64,000 nt of DNA from Pseudomaricurvus alcaniphilus (GCF_011440395.1 NZ_JAAOIX010000005.1:124001-188000), one strand, 5' to 3'. Positions 53,794 through 63,452 are shown, counted from the stretch's first letter. The notes: generated from the sequence alone by a model not told the origin. Numbers and translations are program-made.

Positions 53794-54657
53794 GTGAAAT
53801 TTATGCAGTATAAGCAGGGCGGTGCTATCAAGCTGGGTGTTGAACGCGATGGCCATGTGGTGCCGGTGGCTGCACTGGACACCAACTTGCCCGGTGATAT
53901 GAAGGCCCTGATCAGCGCCGGAACTGAAACTCTTGCAAAGATTGCCGCCGCCCTGGGCAACTACCAGGGCGCGGTACTTGATATGGACGCCCTCGACTGG
54001 GCGCTGCCGATTGCCGATCCAGACAAGATACTGTGCCTGGGGTTGAATTACGTGGACCATGCCAAGGAGGGCAATAATGTCATTCCCGATCACCCCACTA
54101 TCTTTATGCGCACCGTCCAAAGCCTGGCCGCCCACCGCCAGCCGCTGCTACTGCCCAGGGTCAATAAAAAATTCGACTACGAAGGGGAGTTGATGCTGAT
54201 TGTTGGCAAGCAGGCCAAATATTTAACCCGCGACAATGCCCTGGATCATGTGTGGGGCTATTCGCTGTTTAATGACGGTTCCATGCGCACCTACCAGCGC
54301 TGGAGCAGCCAGTGGACACTGGGCAAAAACTTCGACCAAACCGGCGGCTTTGGCCCCTGGATCGTCACCGCCGATGAATTGCCGCCGGGCGCGCAGGGCC
54401 TGAAAATCCAGACCCGTCTCAACGGCCGAGTCATGCAGGACGCCAATACCCGGGACATGGTGTTCGATGTGGTAACCACCCTGGTGGAGATCACCGAATG
54501 CATGACCCTGCAGCCCGGCGACTGTATCGCCATGGGCACACCGGCGGGGGTCGGCTATCCGCGCAAGCCACCGGTATTTATGCAAGCCGGTGATGTCGCC
54601 GAAGTCGAAGTGGAAAATGTGGGCGTACTGTCTAATTCGGTTATAGCGGAGGAATAG
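53794..54657 (+). CDS. Fumarylacetoacetate hydrolase-family protein
   Basis: This 287-aa enzyme of the FAH superfamily has the metal site pattern ILCLGLNYVDHAKEGN, FDYEGELMLIVGKQ and WGYSLFNDGSMRTYQRWSSQ, with GTPAGVGYPRKPP near the end. Members hydrolyse or decarboxylate ring-fission products such as acylpyruvates. It starts with GTG at 53794, with GGGGAAG upstream. It follows the dioxygenase remnant and precedes a malonyl-CoA synthetase-like gene by 53 bp, so a catabolic operon is likely. Confidence 0.92.
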   Translation: MKFMQYKQGGAIKLGVERDGHVVPVAALDTNLPGDMKALISAGTETLAKIAAALGNYQGAVLDMDALDWALPIADPDKILCLGLNYVDHAKEGNNVIPDHPTIFMRTVQSLAAHRQPLLLPRVNKKFDYEGELMLIVGKQAKYLTRDNALDHVWGYSLFNDGSMRTYQRWSSQWTLGKNFDQTGGFGPWIVTADELPPGAQGLKIQTRLNGRVMQDANTRDMVFDVVTTLVEITECMTLQPGDCIAMGTPAGVGYPRKPPVFMQAGDVAEVEVENVGVLSNSVIAEE

Positions 54658-54710
54658 TTGCTAGAATAGCGAGGCTTAAACAAAGAGGCCTACCGCAAGA
54701 GAGTGAGTAA

Positions 54711-56237
54711 ATGACATCAAACGACGCAAATTTCTTCCGCCAGATTCACCAGCAAATGACCTCCCGCGCCGCAGAAGTGCTGCTGATTACTGACCAGCAG
54801 CAGCGCTACACCTATGGCGATGCCGACGCGGAATCGGCACGGTTGGCTCGCTTTATGACTGACCTCGGGGTGGCGCCGGGTGATCGCGTTTCGGTGCAGG
54901 TGGAAAAATCCCCCGCGGCACTGTGGCTCTACCTCGCCTGCCTGCGCGCCGGCTTCGTGTTCCACCCGCTCAATACCGCCTACCAATCGAGTGAACTGGA
55001 ATATTTTCTCGGCAATGCCGAGCCGACCCTGCTGGTGTGCGACAGCGCCAGGCAGGACCAGCTGCAACCCCTGGCTGACGCCGCCGGGGTCAAGCACCTG
55101 CTGACACTGGACGCCGATGAGTCCGGCTCATTGATGGAGCAATCCCGGGCCAGTGCCGCCAATTTCAGCGACGTGCCCAGGGCAGCCGATGACCTGGCGG
55201 CGCTGCTCTACTCTTCCGGGACCACCGGTGTACCCAAGGGCATTATGCTGACCCACCAGAATCTGCTGGTGAGTGCAGAGACCCTGGTGCAGGCCTGGGG
55301 CTTCAGCAGTGCAGACCGCCTCTTGCACGCACTGCCTGTCTTTCACGTGCACGGGCTTTTCGTCGCTACCCACTGCGCGCTACTCAGTGGCGCCAGTATG
55401 CGCTGGCTGCCCGGCTTCAATACCGACCGGGCGATCGACTACCTGCGCGAATGTACGGTGATGATGGGAGTGCCGACCTACTACACGCGGCTGCTCGCGT
55501 CCGAGCGTTTTACGGCCGACGCCTGCGCCAATGTGCGGTTGTTTGTGTCCGGCTCTGCCCCCCTGCTGCAGGAGACCTTTACCGCCTTTGCGGAGCGCAG
55601 CGGCCACCGCATTCTGGAGCGCTACGGCATGACCGAAACCAATATGAACACCTCAAACCCCCTGCACGGCGAGCGCAAACCGGGCACCGTGGGGCCGCCG
55701 CTGCCCGGGGTTGAGATACGGGTGGCCGATGCCAATGACCAGCCACTCGCGGCCGGCGAGATTGGCAACCTGCAGGTAAAAGGTCGCAACGTATTCAAGG
55801 GCTATTGGAAGCTGCCGCAAAAAACCGCCGAAGATTTTACCGCCGACGGCTTCTTTAATACCGGCGACAAGGGCTTAATCGATGACGATGGCTATGTCAC
55901 CATCGTCGGGCGGGCCAAGGACCTGGTGATCAGCGGGGGCCTCAATGTCTACCCCAAGGAGGTCGAGCTGTTGATCGACGACCTGCCCGGCGTTAAGGAA
56001 TCCGCCGTGATCGGTGCGCCGCACGCCGACTTCGGCGAGGCGGTGGTGGCCGTAGTGGTACCGCTGCCCGGGCAAACTCTGGCAGAGGACAGCATCATCA
56101 GTGCGGTGAAGGCGCAGGCGGCCAGCTTTAAAGTGCCAAAGCGAGTAGTGTTTGTGGACGAATTGCCGCGCAATACCATGGGCAAGGTGCAGAAGAACGT
56201 TTTGCGCGACACCTACAAGTCGATTCTCCAGTCGTGA
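54711..56237 (+). CDS. Malonyl-CoA synthetase-like AMP-forming ligase
   Basis: This 508-aa adenylate-forming ligase has the P-loop LLYSSGTTGVPKGIMLTHQN, the HALPVFHVHGLFVATHCALL and VMMGVPTYYTRLLASERF segments, the ERYGMTETNMNTSNPL motif and the hinge GRAKDLVISGGLNVYPKEVE. These stretches closely follow MatB malonyl-CoA synthetases, which activate malonate with CoA and ATP. A methylmalonate or other small dicarboxylate role is possible. The C-terminal Lys is in PRNTMGKVQKN. It is the second gene after the FAH-family gene. Confidence 0.88.
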   Translation: MTSNDANFFRQIHQQMTSRAAEVLLITDQQQRYTYGDADAESARLARFMTDLGVAPGDRVSVQVEKSPAALWLYLACLRAGFVFHPLNTAYQSSELEYFLGNAEPTLLVCDSARQDQLQPLADAAGVKHLLTLDADESGSLMEQSRASAANFSDVPRAADDLAALLYSSGTTGVPKGIMLTHQNLLVSAETLVQAWGFSSADRLLHALPVFHVHGLFVATHCALLSGASMRWLPGFNTDRAIDYLRECTVMMGVPTYYTRLLASERFTADACANVRLFVSGSAPLLQETFTAFAERSGHRILERYGMTETNMNTSNPLHGERKPGTVGPPLPGVEIRVADANDQPLAAGEIGNLQVKGRNVFKGYWKLPQKTAEDFTADGFFNTGDKGLIDDDGYVTIVGRAKDLVISGGLNVYPKEVELLIDDLPGVKESAVIGAPHADFGEAVVAVVVPLPGQTLAEDSIISAVKAQAASFKVPKRVVFVDELPRNTMGKVQKNVLRDTYKSILQS

Positions 56238-56413
56238 TATGCCGGCCTTTGCCTTGCGCCTGGAAAGAGCTGGAATTCGTTGCCTGCCAACGGGTGGCCG
56301 GTAGTCGCTTAGCCATCCGCGTCAATTCCTGTCACCGGCAAAGCCGGGTTTATTTGGGCGAATCAGGCGGCGGTGCAGTGCGCCGATAAGCCCAGAGTTC
56401 CCGCGCTGACTGG

Positions 56414-56433
56414 ATCCCCGCCTGCGCGGGGAT
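56414..56433. repeat. REP-like palindrome, copy 2
   Basis: The same 20 bases as at 42695-42714 (ATCCCCGC-ctgc-GCGGGGAT), again followed by GAC. It lies in the ~290-bp spacer between the convergent ligase and helicase genes. Nothing else in this spacer is recognisable apart from a weak ACTCG/CGAG stem near 56490. Confidence 0.75.
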
Positions 56434-56527
56434 GACTTTGGAAGCCTCGGCAAGCCTAAGGCGTTCAGCACTGGGTCCCCGCCGTGAAGAAACTCGAAAA
56501 AACGAGCTTCTGGACAGGCACTCGCTC

Positions 56528-59137
56528 TTATTCCGCCTTCCAGAAGTCGGCCAGCGCTTGCTCTAGCAACACCAGGTTACTGCCCGGCACGGGTTGCCAG
56601 TGGGCCGGGAACAAGCGCTGGTAGCGAGGCTGGCGATAGCGCGGGTCCACCAGGATAACCACGCCGCGATCGCTGGCGGAGCGGATCACCCGCCCGGCCG
56701 CCTGCTGCACCCGGCTGAAGCCCGGGAACTGGAAGGCGTACCCGAAGCCGTTCAAGCCGCGCTGGTCGTAATACTGCTGCAACAGCTTTTGCGCCGCGCC
56801 GGGTTGCGGCAAGCCTGGGCTCACCACTATGGCACCACTGAGGGCTTCGCCGGCGTAGTCCACCGCTTCGGCGTAGATGCCACCGAGCACAGCAAAGCCC
56901 ACCTTGGGCCTGTCGTCAGCCATAAACGCCTGCACGAATTCCTGCCGCGCCGCTTCACTGGCGGCGGCCCCCTGCACTACCAGCAAGACCTCCGGGTAGC
57001 GCGCGGCAAAGGCCTCCTGCACCGTTTGCAAATACTGGTAGGAGGGGAAAAACACCAGGTAGTTGCCGGCTTTGGCGCCGCTGGTAGCGGCGATCAACTG
57101 CACCAGTGGCGCCACCGATTGCTGCCGGTAGTGCCAGCGGGTGTCGATGTAGTCGGCGATCAGCAGCAGCTGGTTTTGCGGCGCAAAGCTCGACGGCAAC
57201 TGCAGCTGCTGCTCCTGCTCCAGGCCCAGTTGATCGGCATAGAACGCCAGCGGTTGCAGGGTGGCGGAAAAGGCGCTGACACTGCGCGCCCGGGCGCAAA
57301 TGGCCGCCAGGAAATTGCGGGCGTCGAGACACAGCAATTGCGATTCGGTGTCCTTGAACTTGTCGGTGGCTAGCACTTGCACCAGGTGGCGGTGTTCGCT
57401 GGAAAACAGCTCCGCTACCCTGGCGTAGCGATACAGCTGCTTGCTCCAGTCCGCCAGCTCGGTGGACCACTGGGCATCGGCGGCACTGTCGAGGGGGCTG
57501 GGCTGTTCGCCAGCAAGAGCGGGCTGTTCGTCCAGAAGGGACGGCTGTACGTCCACCGGCGACGATGGCACATGCGGGAATTGCTGGCCGGAGCGCGACA
57601 CTTGCTCGCTTGCGGCGGGCATTAGCAAGGATCGCTGCTCGTCGTCGGCCGACGCTGGCAACGAGGACAGCGAGCCGCTGGCGGGTGGCTCCTGGCGGGC
57701 ATCCTGCAAGGCCAGGATCAACTCTTCCAGCGCCTTGAGCACCGTCTTGGGGGGCGCGTCCGGCACCACCGTTTTACTACCCAGGGCATTGAGTGCCCGC
57801 CCCAGCTTGCGCGCCTGCCGGGCCGCTCCCTGCAGGCCTGTATGCCGCTCCAGTCGCGCTGCCATACGCTTGCACTGGGCCGCCGACAGTGTGGCGGAAT
57901 ACATGGCCCGGGCCCGGTCCGGCAGGTTGTGCACCTCGTCCACCAGCAGTGCGCGGCGCGCGCCGCCCTGCTCGAAGTGCGCCAGCTTGACCAGCGGGTC
58001 GAAGGCGTAGTTGTAGTCGCAGACGACCAGGCTGCACCAGGGCAACATTTCCAGCCCCAGGGCAAAGGGGCAGAGCTCAAACTCGGCGGCGATCGCGGCC
58101 AGTTGCGAGGGGTCGAGAAAACCCCGCTGCAAACACTGGCGCCGGGCTTCCGGCAGGCGATCGTAGAAACCCAGGGTGCGGCTGCAGCGCCCCTCCTGAT
58201 CGAGGCAACTGTTGCCGGGCTGCTGGCAGGGACAGGTTTTCTGTTTCGCCTGCAGGCGCAGGTAACTGGTTTGCAAACCCGCCGCGCTCAACTGTTGCAG
58301 CGCCGCTTCGGCCCCCTGCTGGCAGGAGCCCTTGGCGGTGAGGTAGACCACCTGCTCCAGTAAATCTTCCCCCAGTGCTTTCACTGCCGGGAACAGCACG
58401 CTCATGGTTTTGCCGCTGCCGGTGGGCGCCTCCAGCAGCAGGTTGTCCTTGTCGCGCATACAGCGATAAACAAAGCGCGCCAATTGCTGCTGTTGCGGCC
58501 GGTAGCTGGCGAAGGGAAAATCCAGCTGGCGGGCACTGGCGGCCAGTTGCTGGCGCTGCTGTTGCACTTGCCGGTACCAGTCGATGTACAGGCGCAGCAG
58601 GTCGCGGGTGTATTGCTCCAGCTCTGGCATTGACACCAGTCGCTCCTCACTGCTGACCGTGTCACTGAGCAGGTCGTACCAACTGACGCGCAGTAAAATT
58701 TGTTGTTCGCTTTCGCCGGCGCCCCCATCGGTCAGGTTCAAGTCGGCCAGGTGCACGTCGGCCAATTGCAAGCAGGCCAGGTAGCCGTAGACCTTGGCCT
58801 GGGCCCAGTGCAGTTGGCGCTGGTTGTCGGCCAGGTGCTGCGGTCGGCACAGGGTGGTTTTAATTTCCTCCACCTGGGCCGGGCTGTGCCTGGGGTTGAA
58901 CAGGTCGATGCGCCCGCCCAGGGTCACCTCGCAATTGTCCAGCCGCAGGCTGCTGCTCACCTTGTATTCCGCCAGCCAGTCCGGGTCGCGCCGGGCCTGG
59001 AGTTTCTGGTGCCCGCGCAAGCCGGCCAGCGCCGTCGGCCCCGCCGGCGCTTCATTGAACAGGTCGCCCTCGCGGGCGCTGAACTCCACCAGTTCACGCA
59101 CCGACAGTTTCAGTTGCAGCGGCTCAGCACCAGTCAA
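56528..59137 (-). CDS. XPD/DinG-type DNA helicase with N-terminal PD-(D/E)XK nuclease-like domain
   Basis: This 869-aa protein fuses two parts. Residues ~1-165 look like a RecB/Cas4-type nuclease domain (VTLGGRIDLF, VEEIKTTLCRPQ, HWAQAKVYGYLA: the D, ExK and QxxxY positions). The rest is an SF2 helicase of the XPD/DinG type: Walker A EAPTGSGKTMSVLFPA, the DEVH box ALLVDEVHNLPDRARAM, and Cys residues for an Fe-S cluster between them (KTCPCQQPGNSC, ELCPF). The C-terminal motif VI is FSRVQQAAGRVIRSASDRG. A TTG start at 59137 overlapping the FAN1 stop, with GAGGTGG upstream, fits the domain edge. It probably acts with FAN1 in DNA repair. Confidence 0.8.
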   Translation of the reverse strand: MTGAEPLQLKLSVRELVEFSAREGDLFNEAPAGPTALAGLRGHQKLQARRDPDWLAEYKVSSSLRLDNCEVTLGGRIDLFNPRHSPAQVEEIKTTLCRPQHLADNQRQLHWAQAKVYGYLACLQLADVHLADLNLTDGGAGESEQQILLRVSWYDLLSDTVSSEERLVSMPELEQYTRDLLRLYIDWYRQVQQQRQQLAASARQLDFPFASYRPQQQQLARFVYRCMRDKDNLLLEAPTGSGKTMSVLFPAVKALGEDLLEQVVYLTAKGSCQQGAEAALQQLSAAGLQTSYLRLQAKQKTCPCQQPGNSCLDQEGRCSRTLGFYDRLPEARRQCLQRGFLDPSQLAAIAAEFELCPFALGLEMLPWCSLVVCDYNYAFDPLVKLAHFEQGGARRALLVDEVHNLPDRARAMYSATLSAAQCKRMAARLERHTGLQGAARQARKLGRALNALGSKTVVPDAPPKTVLKALEELILALQDARQEPPASGSLSSLPASADDEQRSLLMPAASEQVSRSGQQFPHVPSSPVDVQPSLLDEQPALAGEQPSPLDSAADAQWSTELADWSKQLYRYARVAELFSSEHRHLVQVLATDKFKDTESQLLCLDARNFLAAICARARSVSAFSATLQPLAFYADQLGLEQEQQLQLPSSFAPQNQLLLIADYIDTRWHYRQQSVAPLVQLIAATSGAKAGNYLVFFPSYQYLQTVQEAFAARYPEVLLVVQGAAASEAARQEFVQAFMADDRPKVGFAVLGGIYAEAVDYAGEALSGAIVVSPGLPQPGAAQKLLQQYYDQRGLNGFGYAFQFPGFSRVQQAAGRVIRSASDRGVVILVDPRYRQPRYQRLFPAHWQPVPGSNLVLLEQALADFWKAE

Positions 59138-60860
59138 TCTGCACCACCTCGTGGGGAATCTGCTGGCGTGCAAACCAGGCCATCCAGCGGCGCTGGTTTT
59201 TCTGCAGGCGGTCGCCGGGGGCCTTGACCTCGACCAGGCGATAGCCATCGGCGGCGGGAAAATGGATCAGGTCCGGCAAGCCATTGCGGTTGTGCTGCAG
59301 GTCTTGCCAGAGACGGGCGCAGATTTTTTCCAGGTCCGCGGCCGGTACTCGCTGCAGGGTAAGCTCCAGTAACTCGGGCGACGTCGCCTGCCAAAACACC
59401 AGGTTATTGGCCACCCCCTGCTTGGCGGCGTAACGCTCCAGCAGCGGCCCGCTCTGCACCAGGCCATCAGGGCAGTGCTCAGCGGCGAATGTTTGCTGGG
59501 CCTGCTCATACCAGTGCCGGCGGCGGGCGAGGAAGTCCTCATCGTAGAGGTCGTGGGGCCGGTACTGAAACGGGTGACTGAAACCGCCCGCCACCGGGGC
59601 GTAGATCACGTCCCAGAAAACCAGCGCAAACAGCGTCAGGAACAGGGCATTTTCTACGTAATAGCATTCGCCGTCCCGGCCGTACCAGGCTGCGGCGAGG
59701 CGTTCGACCCGCTCGCCCTCCACCTCTAAGCTGGGGCGTGGCAATTCCAGGGTGCGCTGCGGCGGCTGGTAGCAGTCCAGCCCGGGCCAGGCTTCGAGTG
59801 GGAGGCGGTGTTTTTTCGCGGTGCGATGGGCAAAAGCCTGGGCAAACTCCAGCTCCTCATCAGTTTGCGGGCTGGCGACTATATCGCCGCACAGTTGCAG
59901 GGCCGCATCAACATCTCCCTCTGCCGTCAATATGCGTACCTGGCGCTCCCGACTCGGCGCTTGGGGGCAGCCCCGGTAAAGTTGCAGCGCCTGCTGGGGA
60001 CACTGCAAGCGTTCCAGTTGCCGCGCCAGTTGCAAAGTGACCCGCTGCACCCGGCGCTGCAGGCGCGCGTCATCCGCCGCCGGCTGGGGCAGATGTTGGT
60101 GAAACTGCAAAATAGTGGCGGCGTCGGCCTGGAGGATTGTCTCCAGCTCGGCGGTGAGGCGATAAAAGGCCAATTGCTGGTCGATCTGGCGTCGCTGTTC
60201 AAACAGCCGCTCCGACCGGGCCAGGCTGTATTGCTCGAAGCGGGTAATGGCCAGGTCCCGCAGGATAAAGTCTGTCAGGTCCTGGCGCGGGTTGCCAAAA
60301 TAGAGCAGCTTAAAAACTTCAAACGCCTCCGGGTCCAGCAGCTGGTAGCAGGTTTCCGGCGGCGCCGGCACGGCAGCCGAATCGGCCGGGGTCCCGGTCT
60401 CCTGGTCGCTATCGCTGTTTTGGTAAACTTCGGGTTGGGCAAAGTGAGCCGCGGCGAACTGATCCAGTGCTGCCCGCTTGCTCGCCTTTAACGCGCGCAG
60501 GGTCTCTGTCTCTACCCCGGCCTGGGCCAGCCACTGCAGACTCTCGGACTTGTTGAACAGCGGCAGCCAGTCACTCACCGGCAGCGCCGGATCGATGGCG
60601 ATAAACCCCTTGTCTTGCAGTTCGCGGCTGGCATCCGAGCGCGACGGGATTTCTGCGTAGCGCAATTTACTGGCCCGGAACAGGCTGCCCTTGCGCATCA
60701 ACATGCGCACATACAGGTATTGGGCCGGTTGCTGCAGGCGATGGAACTCCCGGTAGTATTGCAGCTCTTGTGGGCTCAGCAGATCGGCGTAGACCTCGGC
60801 GACCCGGTGGGTCACGGCGCTGAAATTTGCCAGGTAATAGCCTTGGGCCAGCTCTTGCAA
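59124..60860 (-). CDS. FAN1-type VRR-NUC structure-specific nuclease
   Basis: This 578-aa protein matches bacterial FAN1 nucleases, which cut 5'-flap and crosslinked DNA. The N-terminal part (YYLANFSAVTHRVAEVYADL, RMLMRKGSLFRASKLRYAEI) is the SAP-like DNA-binding region, the middle is TPR-like, and the C-terminal VRR-NUC domain (about residues 520-570) carries GLPDLIHFP, LVEVKAPGDRLQKNQRRW and ends VVQIDWC. It starts with TTG at 60860; an in-frame stop lies two codons upstream, and AGGA precedes. Its end overlaps the helicase start. Confidence 0.9.
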   Translation of the reverse strand: MQELAQGYYLANFSAVTHRVAEVYADLLSPQELQYYREFHRLQQPAQYLYVRMLMRKGSLFRASKLRYAEIPSRSDASRELQDKGFIAIDPALPVSDWLPLFNKSESLQWLAQAGVETETLRALKASKRAALDQFAAAHFAQPEVYQNSDSDQETGTPADSAAVPAPPETCYQLLDPEAFEVFKLLYFGNPRQDLTDFILRDLAITRFEQYSLARSERLFEQRRQIDQQLAFYRLTAELETILQADAATILQFHQHLPQPAADDARLQRRVQRVTLQLARQLERLQCPQQALQLYRGCPQAPSRERQVRILTAEGDVDAALQLCGDIVASPQTDEELEFAQAFAHRTAKKHRLPLEAWPGLDCYQPPQRTLELPRPSLEVEGERVERLAAAWYGRDGECYYVENALFLTLFALVFWDVIYAPVAGGFSHPFQYRPHDLYDEDFLARRRHWYEQAQQTFAAEHCPDGLVQSGPLLERYAAKQGVANNLVFWQATSPELLELTLQRVPAADLEKICARLWQDLQHNRNGLPDLIHFPAADGYRLVEVKAPGDRLQKNQRRWMAWFARQQIPHEVVQIDWC

Positions 60861-60929
60861 AGGTCAGGTCCTGGGCAGAATAATAGGACGGACAACATCT
60901 TTGCTGCCCTGAATCTCACGGGGCATTTA

Positions 60930-61271
60930 CTATTTATTGTGCAGGAAGTCAGTTTTTGCCGCCATGATAAAGTCATTGCGATGCAAGCCGCCGATGGCGT
61001 GGGTCCACCACTTGACCGTGGCCTTGCCCCATTCAATCAGGATCGCCGGGTGGTGGTTGGCGCCCTCCGCCAATTCACCAATGGCATTGGCAAAATCCAG
61101 CGCGTCGTCAAAGTTCTTGAAGCTGTAGGTTTTCTGCAGTTGCTCAACATCGTCACAGGCGACAATGCGCCAGTCGGGCAGTTGCTGCAGCAATTGTTGC
61201 CGCTCCGCCCCCGGCACTGTGGGTGCGCCGGGCTTGCAGGCAGAACAGGATTCACCAGCCAGATTTGTCAT
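60930..61271 (-). CDS. phhB: 4a-hydroxytetrahydrobiopterin dehydratase
   Basis: This 113-aa enzyme of the PCD/DCoH family recycles the pterin cofactor of phenylalanine hydroxylase. The signature FANAIGELAEGANHHPAILI, followed by EWGKATVKWWTHAIGGLHRN, contains the catalytic His residues. The ATG at 61271 has GGGAG upstream. No phhA is next to it. It follows fumarase on the same strand with a hairpin between. Confidence 0.95.
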   Translation of the reverse strand: MTNLAGESCSACKPGAPTVPGAERQQLLQQLPDWRIVACDDVEQLQKTYSFKNFDDALDFANAIGELAEGANHHPAILIEWGKATVKWWTHAIGGLHRNDFIMAAKTDFLHNK

Positions 61272-61402
61272 AATCGTACTCCCGCGGTTAAACCAATGAA
61301 ACCAATGGGGTCAGGCCTTACACTTCACATGTACAAGGGCCGGAACGCGCATGGCTGGCTTGGGCTGCTGTTGATTTAGCAACAACTACAACAACCGCCC
61401 GC

Positions 61403-61428
61403 GCCAGCCTGGATAAACTCAGGCTGGC
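61403..61428 (-). terminator. Hairpin after fumarase gene
   Basis: GCCAGCCTG and CAGGCTGGC form a perfect 9-bp stem with an 8-base loop, 22 bp downstream of the fumarase stop on the minus strand. No strong U-run follows. Confidence 0.5.
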
Positions 61429-61450
61429 CAATTGCGGGGACGTGTGACCG

Positions 61451-62968
61451 TTACTGGACTTCCAGCACGCCCTCTTCGATTTTGGCCTTCCAGATTTTCG
61501 GGCCGGTCTGGTGTACGGATTCACCATTGACGTCAACGGCCACGGTCACCGGCATATCCTCGATGGTGAACTCGTAGATGGCCTCCATACCCAGGTCAGC
61601 AAAGCCCACCACTTTCGATGCCTTGATGGCCTTGGACACCAGGTAGGCAGAGCCGCCGACAGCCATCAGGTAGACCGCCTTGTTGTCCTTGATCGCCTCA
61701 ATGGCGAGGGGACCGCGCTCGGCCTTGCCGACCATGCCGATCAAACCGGTTTTTTCCAGCATGGTGCGAGTGAACTTGTCCATGCGAGTGGCAGTAGTGG
61801 GGCCGGCCGGGCCAACCACTTCATTGCCCACCGGATCCACCGGGCCGACGTAGTAAATCATGCGATTGGTAAAGTCCACGGGCAGCTCTTCACCCTTGGC
61901 GATCATATCCACCATACGCTTGTGGGCGGCGTCGCGACCGGTCAGCAACTTGCCCGACAGCAATACGGTCTCACCCGGCTGCCACTCGGCGATATCGGCC
62001 TTGGTCAGTGTATCCAGGTTGACACGGCGGGCGGCGCCCACTTCCCAGGTAATTTCCGGCCAGTCTTCCAGTTTCGGCGGGGTCTGGAAAGAGGGACCGC
62101 TGCCGTCGAGGACAAAATGGGTGTGCCGGGTGGCGGCGCAATTGGGAATAATGGCCACCGGCTTGTTGGCGGCGTGAGTGGGGCAATCCTTGACCTTGAC
62201 GTCGAGCACGGTGGTGAGACCGCCGAGCCCCTGGGCGCCGATGCCCAACCTGTTGACCTTGTCCATCAACTCCAGGCGCAGCTCTTCAGCGCGGGTTTGC
62301 GCACCGCGCTTTTCCAGTTCGTGAATATCGATGGGGTCGAGCAGGGCTTCCTTGGCCATGGCCATGGCTTTGTCGGCGGTGCCGCCAATACCGATACCGA
62401 GCATGCCCGGCGGGCACCAACCGGCGCCCATGGTGGGCACCACTTGCAGCACCCAATCGACTACCGAGTCGGAGGGGTTGAGCATGGCGAATTTGCTTTT
62501 CGCCTCACTGCCGCCACCTTTGGCTGCGACATGTACGTCGACGGTATTGCCCGGCACTACCTTGTAGGTGATCATGGCGGGGGTATTATCGCCGGTATTT
62601 TTACGCGCGCCGTCCGGATCGGACAGGACCGATGCACGCAGTACATTGTCGGGGTGATTGTAAGCGCGACGCACGCCTTCATTGACCATGTCCTCCAGGC
62701 TCATGTCTGCGTCCCACTGCACATCCATACCGATTTTCAGGAATACACTGACGATACCGGTGTCCTGGCAAATGGGGCGGTGACCTTCGGCACACATGCG
62801 CGAGTTGATCAGGATCTGGGCCATGGCGTCCTTCGCAGCTGGGTTAGCTTCGCGCTGGTAAGCTTCATGCACCGCATCGATAAAATCTTTGGGGTGGTAG
62901 TAGGAGATAAACTGCAGAGCATCGGTGACACTCGCGATCAGGTCGTCTTGGCGGATTACCGTAGTCAT
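61451..62968 (-). CDS. Fumarate hydratase, class I (iron-sulfur)
   Basis: This 505-aa class I fumarase interconverts fumarate and malate using a [4Fe-4S] cluster. It shows the N-terminal block CQDTGIVSVFLKIG, the GWCPPGMLGIGIGGTADKAM region, and the C-terminal beta domain (GKLLTGRDAAHKRMVDMIAK, YYVGPVDPVGNEVVGPAGPT). Cluster Cys residues are in RPICQDTG, IPNCAATRHTHF and nearby. The single-chain length fits FumA/FumB rather than the two-subunit type. The ATG at 62968 was preferred over a TTG 6 bases upstream. Confidence 0.96.
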   Translation of the reverse strand: MTTVIRQDDLIASVTDALQFISYYHPKDFIDAVHEAYQREANPAAKDAMAQILINSRMCAEGHRPICQDTGIVSVFLKIGMDVQWDADMSLEDMVNEGVRRAYNHPDNVLRASVLSDPDGARKNTGDNTPAMITYKVVPGNTVDVHVAAKGGGSEAKSKFAMLNPSDSVVDWVLQVVPTMGAGWCPPGMLGIGIGGTADKAMAMAKEALLDPIDIHELEKRGAQTRAEELRLELMDKVNRLGIGAQGLGGLTTVLDVKVKDCPTHAANKPVAIIPNCAATRHTHFVLDGSGPSFQTPPKLEDWPEITWEVGAARRVNLDTLTKADIAEWQPGETVLLSGKLLTGRDAAHKRMVDMIAKGEELPVDFTNRMIYYVGPVDPVGNEVVGPAGPTTATRMDKFTRTMLEKTGLIGMVGKAERGPLAIEAIKDNKAVYLMAVGGSAYLVSKAIKASKVVGFADLGMEAIYEFTIEDMPVTVAVDVNGESVHQTGPKIWKAKIEEGVLEVQ

Positions 62969-63452
62969 GGTCAATATTTCTCTTCGTCACAGGCAAGTTA
63001 AGGGACCAATTTTACACCAGCCGCGACGGTTTGTCCGGTCCCGAATCCACGCCGGGGTTGCTTTCCGGGCATATAGGTTTAGACTGAAAGCTGCCTAATA
63101 ATAATAGAGGTATTTGCTGAGGAATGACTTCCTGTCCAGCAACCGCCAAATTATCGTGCTGCAACCGAAGTCCGCTTCGGCGGGGCACAGTCTCCCCCCG
63201 AAAAATCCAGCCCTGTTTATTTATCAATCACCCTTGTTTATTTTCCAATCAGCTCCGTTTATTTATCCACCACACCTGTTTGCTTTTCAACCAACTTCGT
63301 TTAATTACCAACCAGCTTCGCCTGTTTACTGACCATCTTTGTTTGTTTTCCAACCAGCTTGTCTTTGCAAGCCAGCGCCACCCCCCTGTGAAATTATATT
63401 CCCCGGTGCGAACCTGTTTCGCCCATTCCCCAGCGCCTCAATGGAGACCACC
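62969..63452. other. Intergenic region with 21-bp tandem repeats
   Basis: No supported gene. The first ~200 bp hold the presumed fumarase promoter. From about 63208 to 63362 there is a pyrimidine-rich, degenerate tandem repeat tract. The ribosome site for the zinc-ribbon gene is at the end. Confidence 0.55.
63208..63362 (+). repeat. Degenerate 21-bp tandem repeat tract (about 7 units)
   Basis: Seven or so units of about 21 bp follow the pattern C-C/T-TGTTTATTTTCCAACCAGCT, e.g. at 63233-63254, 63255-63275, 63298-63318 and 63339-63360. Because 21 is a multiple of three, each frame encodes a heptapeptide repeat (for example NQLRLF), which makes spurious long open frames. Confidence 0.75.

Noticed and set aside
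53484-53960. A 158-codon minus frame overlapping the FAH-family start
   Set aside because: It is antisense to both the dioxygenase remnant and the conserved hydrolase N-terminus, with no motif.
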